From positions 1-7,873 of the forward strand of contig JAITEH010000046.1 in assembly GCA_031282125.1 (NCBI GenBank): DNA of 7,873 nucleotides, written 5' to 3'. Positions 5,999 to 7,873 of this stretch are shown piece after piece. The notes below the pieces were generated by a model. The model was not told the DNA's origin and did no database searches. It saw only the letters and a list, made by a program, of their open reading frames with translations. Numbering within the stretch: the first letter of the stretch is position 1; each line of letters starts with the position of its first letter. A program made the position numbers and the translations under genes. The DNA comes from Campylobacteraceae bacterium (lineage in GTDB: Bacteria > Campylobacterota > Campylobacteria > Campylobacterales > Campylobacteraceae).

Positions 5999-6469
5999 TT
6001 ATCCGAAAAGTATGGAAAACCAGCTTTTCTTTTTATTCTCTGTTCTGGTTTCTAACTGTTTTATACTTTTGTCTTCCAGCATGTTTTTCACACACTCTTT
6101 ATAATCGTTATCGTCACATGCGATGTGATGCGTGAGCCAAATCTGAATCTCAGCCATCAACTGCCCTGTGATATTGCGTCCCTCTTCAAAACTTGTTTTA
6201 TATTTTTGTATAAGCGCTACAAATGCTTCATGTATCTTTTTGTGGGCATTTAACATTTTATAACCTGCCTCTTCCATCAACTGCTCTTCAAATGCGAAGT
6301 GTGAAATCGTATAGTTTGTCATGCCTACGAGTACAATATAAATCTGTTCCCTGTTTTGCGTAGTAAGCGCAGCATGAAGATCGTTAATATACTGAACAAG
6401 TTTTTTATGTTGATTATCTATAACATTAATCCCTAGTTCATAGGATGAGTTCCATTCCCAGTATGCCAT
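5999..6469 (-). CDS. Bacteriohemerythrin
   Basis: The 156-residue product is a single-domain hemerythrin with a di-iron site in a four-helix bundle that binds O2 reversibly. It begins with the family opening WEWNSSYELGINVIDNQH. All seven expected ligands are visible: His21, His57 and Glu61 (HFAFEE), His76 and His80 (HKKIH), His115 and Asp120 (HHIACDD). The core ends near residue 130. A Lys-rich tail finishes in KKKSWFSILFG, short and amphipathic, of a kind seen on other hemerythrins and perhaps able to touch the membrane. ATG at 6469 is preceded by AAGGAGAG with ideal spacing. In microaerophilic Campylobacterota such proteins are linked to O2 storage or delivery and to protection of Fe-S enzymes. 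Here the gene stands alone, convergent with the LRR gene and divergent from mqnD. Confidence 0.95.
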   Translation of the reverse strand: MAYWEWNSSYELGINVIDNQHKKLVQYINDLHAALTTQNREQIYIVLVGMTNYTISHFAFEEQLMEEAGYKMLNAHKKIHEAFVALIQKYKTSFEEGRNITGQLMAEIQIWLTHHIACDDNDYKECVKNMLEDKSIKQLETRTENKKKSWFSILFG

Positions 6470-6507
6470 TTTCTCTCCTTACGTGTTTTAGAAAAATTCA
6501 TGATTAA

Positions 6508-6516
6508 GTTATAATA
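6508..6516 (-). promoter_or_regulatory. AT-rich -10 region of the hemerythrin promoter
   Basis: On the minus strand, TATTATAAC provides two overlapping -10 candidates, TATTAT (6511-6516) and TATAAC (6508-6513), about 40 nt before the hemerythrin ATG. A TTAGAA at 6533-6538 sits 16 bp upstream of the first as a poor -35. The exact hexamer cannot be decided from sequence alone. Confidence 0.33.
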
Positions 6517-6526
6517 TAAATTTATA

Positions 6527-6542
6527 AGCGTCTTCTAACGCT
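6527..6542. repeat. Short inverted repeat AGCGT-N6-ACGCT between divergent promoters
   Basis: AGCGT (6527-6531) and ACGCT (6538-6542) are perfect complements separated by CTTCTA. Flanking TATA on both sides would extend the symmetry with one bulged base. The repeat overlaps the region where a -35 for the hemerythrin promoter would sit and is upstream of the mqnD promoter. It could be an operator half-site pair, though five-base arms occur by chance. Confidence 0.3.
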
Positions 6543-6586
6543 ATACTAAAAATCAAATTAAATCATTTTTTTAATTGTCTTTTTGA

Positions 6587-6592
6587 TACAAT
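6587..6592 (+). promoter_or_regulatory. Probable -10 box of the mqnD-murB promoter
   Basis: TTGATACAAT carries TACAAT, a five-of-six match to the -10 consensus, after a T-rich stretch (6575-6584). The same GATACAAT octamer lies before mlaA on the other strand. Transcription would start near 6599, upstream of both possible mqnD starts. There is no good -35. Confidence 0.45.
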
Positions 6593-6611
6593 GTCAAATT
6601 TGCAGTAAAAA

Positions 6612-6647
6612 TGGTTTTGAAAATTAAACAAGGAGTGGTTTTGAAAA
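6612..6647 (+). repeat. 12-bp direct repeat around the two candidate mqnD starts
   Basis: TGGTTTTGAAAA occurs at 6612-6623 and again at 6636-6647, exactly 24 bases (eight codons) apart and in the same reading frame. The first copy follows ATG 6611; the second contains the TTG start at 6641. This is seen directly; whether it arose by slippage or tandem duplication is inference. Confidence 0.85.
6630..6635 (+). promoter_or_regulatory. Shine-Dalgarno site that decides the mqnD start
   Basis: AAGGAG lies five bases before TTG at 6641-6643, the best ribosome-binding match in this region. The in-frame ATG at 6611 has no purine-rich site before it (GCAGTAAAA only). This favours TTG 6641, which also gives the normal MqnD N-terminus MKTLQLAHSPDADD. 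Confidence 0.75.
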
Positions 6648-7501
6648 CATTACAGCTTGCCCATTCGCCCGATGCAGACGATATTTTTATGTACTATGCC
6701 ATTAAGTTTGGATGGGTAAACGGAAACTTAGGATTTGAAAATCAAGCGCTTGATATACAGACTTTAAATGACGAAGCGTTGAAAGGAACTTATGATGTAA
6801 GTGCGATAAGTTTTGCTCTTTATCCGTTGATTCGAAATGATTATGCGCTTTTAAAAACGGCAGTGAGTTTTGGCGAAGGATATGGTCCCAAACTCATCAA
6901 AAAAAGAGGTGCGAAGTTAAAGCGCAACTTCAAAGCGGCTCTAAGCGGCGCGCATACTACAAACGCGTTGCTGTTTCGCGCGGCGTATCCTGAAGCGCGC
7001 ATTATTTATAAAAACTTTTTGGATATTGAAAATGCGGTTTTGAGCGGCGAGGCGGATGCTGGCGTACTGATACATGAGAGTATTTTAAATTTTGACGATA
7101 CTCTTGAAGTCGAGCGGGAGATTTGGGATGTGTGGGTCGATTTTGTCAAAAGCGATTTGCCGCTGCCGCTTGGTGGCATGGCGCTGCGGCGTTCGATACC
7201 GCTTTTGCGCGCGATAGAGTGCGAAGAGATTTTGACCAGAGCGGTTTTGGTGGCTATAAATTGCAAAAAACAGCTTTCAAAAATGCTTTTGGAGAGAAAT
7301 CTGGTGCGCGTGGACGACAAAGCGCTTGAAAAATACCTCAATCTCTATGCGAACGACCAATCCGTCAGCATGAGTGAAAAGCAGTTGGACGCTGTGGATA
7401 AGCTTTTTGAGATAGGCTTTAACGCGGGCTTTTATGATGAGCGGATAGGCTGTCGAGATTACTTGATACCGCTCGAATACAAAAAAGACAGATATTCATG
7501 A
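6641..7501 (+). CDS. mqnD: 1,4-dihydroxy-6-naphthoate synthase (MqnD)
   Basis: MqnD turns cyclic dehypoxanthine futalosine into 1,4-dihydroxy-6-naphthoate in the futalosine route to menaquinone, the main respiratory quinone of Campylobacterota. From TTG 6641 the product has 286 residues, close to the family norm. It opens with LQLAHSPDADDIFMY, the family signature. It continues with SFGEGYGPKLIKK (76-88), SGAHTTNALLFRAAYPEA (102-119) where substrate-binding Thr residues are expected, AGVLIHESILNF (140-151), and LPLPLGGMALRR (about 178-189). His145 within LIHES corresponds, as I recall, to the proposed catalytic His145 of the Thermus enzyme. The fold is of the periplasmic-binding-protein type, but there is no signal peptide, so it is cytoplasmic. 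The start at ATG 6611 would add ten unusual residues. The stop overlaps the murB ATG (ATGA). Confidence 0.94.
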   Translation: MKTLQLAHSPDADDIFMYYAIKFGWVNGNLGFENQALDIQTLNDEALKGTYDVSAISFALYPLIRNDYALLKTAVSFGEGYGPKLIKKRGAKLKRNFKAALSGAHTTNALLFRAAYPEARIIYKNFLDIENAVLSGEADAGVLIHESILNFDDTLEVEREIWDVWVDFVKSDLPLPLGGMALRRSIPLLRAIECEEILTRAVLVAINCKKQLSKMLLERNLVRVDDKALEKYLNLYANDQSVSMSEKQLDAVDKLFEIGFNAGFYDERIGCRDYLIPLEYKKDRYS

Positions 7502-7873
7502 GAGAGATTGATTTTTCCAAATTTTCAAGTATCAAGATAGGTCCCAAAGTCGAAGTTTTGGAGATAGACGAGGTATGCGCGCTACCACAAAATCTCTTTT
7601 TAATCGGCGGCGCAAACAATCTTTTAGTTTCGCCAAATCCTCCGCCTTTGGCGATGCTTTCAAAAAAGTTCGATTATATTTTTGAGGATAAAGACGGCGT
7701 GCATATCGGCGCGGCGATGCAAAGCGGCAAAGTCTTGAGTTACGCCAAAAAACACAATCTGCACGGTTTTGAACTGCTGCAAAAATTGCCGGGAACGATA
7801 GGCGGTATCGTCAAGATGAATGCAGGACTGAAAGAGTTTTGCATATCCGACAATCTTATAAATGTATTGGTAG
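7498..7873 (+). CDS. murB: UDP-N-acetylenolpyruvoylglucosamine reductase, N-terminal part (runs off right edge)
   Basis: MurB uses NADPH and bound FAD to reduce UDP-GlcNAc-enolpyruvate to UDP-MurNAc in peptidoglycan precursor synthesis. The frame opens at ATG 7498, overlapping the mqnD stop by four bases, and stays open to the window end: 125 full codons. It starts MREIDFSKFSSIKIGP, corresponding to the usual NT(S/T)(F/L)xI/VGG region that begins the FAD domain. LIGGANNLLVSPNPPP (35-50) matches the LGGGSNLL flavin-binding turn in the form I associate with Campylobacterota. LPGTIGGIVKMNAG (97-110) matches the G(I/L)PGTVGGA..MNAG block. The conserved catalytic Ser and Glu would lie beyond the window. 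Ribosome binding before the ATG is weak, so translation is probably coupled to mqnD. The identity is strong even though only about half the protein is present. Confidence 0.95.
   Translation, partial: MREIDFSKFSSIKIGPKVEVLEIDEVCALPQNLFLIGGANNLLVSPNPPPLAMLSKKFDYIFEDKDGVHIGAAMQSGKVLSYAKKHNLHGFELLQKLPGTIGGIVKMNAGLKEFCISDNLINVLV

Noticed and set aside
6611..6640. ATG 6611 as the start of mqnD
   Set aside because: No Shine-Dalgarno sequence precedes it, the ten extra residues are not family-like, and TTG 6641 has a strong one.
7006..7619. Minus-strand frames opposite mqnD and murB, and the plus-strand frame at 7123-7329
   Set aside because: They overlap well-supported coding sequence and have no family features or ribosome sites.

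Overview
The window looks like an ordinary chromosomal stretch from a member of the Campylobacterota (former Epsilonproteobacteria), probably a Sulfurimonas/Sulfuricurvum-type free-living lineage rather than a host-adapted one. The basis is gene content: a secG/frr/pyrE/RDD gene order that I recall from Helicobacter and Campylobacter genomes, menaquinone synthesis by the futalosine route (mqnD), a compact MurB, a bacteriohemerythrin, and an mlaA-mlaC-RND cluster of the type found in Campylobacter. Base composition is moderate to low in GC, genes are packed tightly, and promoters show a -10 box with little or no -35. The genus is an inference; no rRNA is present to settle it.

Region 1 (about 1-5311, minus strand) is one long run of eight co-oriented genes, read right to left: secG, a secreted NodB-type polysaccharide deacetylase, frr, pyrE, an RDD membrane protein, mlaA, mlaC, and the first 337 residues of an RND/MMPL-family transporter that runs off the left edge. 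Most junctions are 2-12 nt or overlap, so the set is probably one transcription unit. The only wider gap (53 nt, before mlaA) carries a possible internal promoter. In function it falls into an export/translation/pyrimidine part and an envelope-lipid part, with the deacetylase as a third envelope gene.

Region 2 (about 5312-6610) holds the secG/LRR divergent promoter region, a small membrane-anchored leucine-rich-repeat protein on the plus strand, a nested inverted repeat between convergent genes that could serve as a bidirectional terminator, and a complete seven-ligand bacteriohemerythrin on the minus strand. A divergent promoter region follows.

Region 3 (6641-7873, plus strand) is mqnD, best started at a TTG with a strong Shine-Dalgarno sequence, overlapping by 4 nt the start of murB, which runs off the right edge. 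No mobile element, CRISPR array, tRNA or rRNA was seen. The less routine points are the deacetylase inserted between secG and frr, the pairing of MlaA/MlaC with an RND transporter whose TM4 has no acidic residue, the mqnD start-site duplication, and the small cytoplasm-facing LRR protein. I see no clearly new defence or mobile system here.
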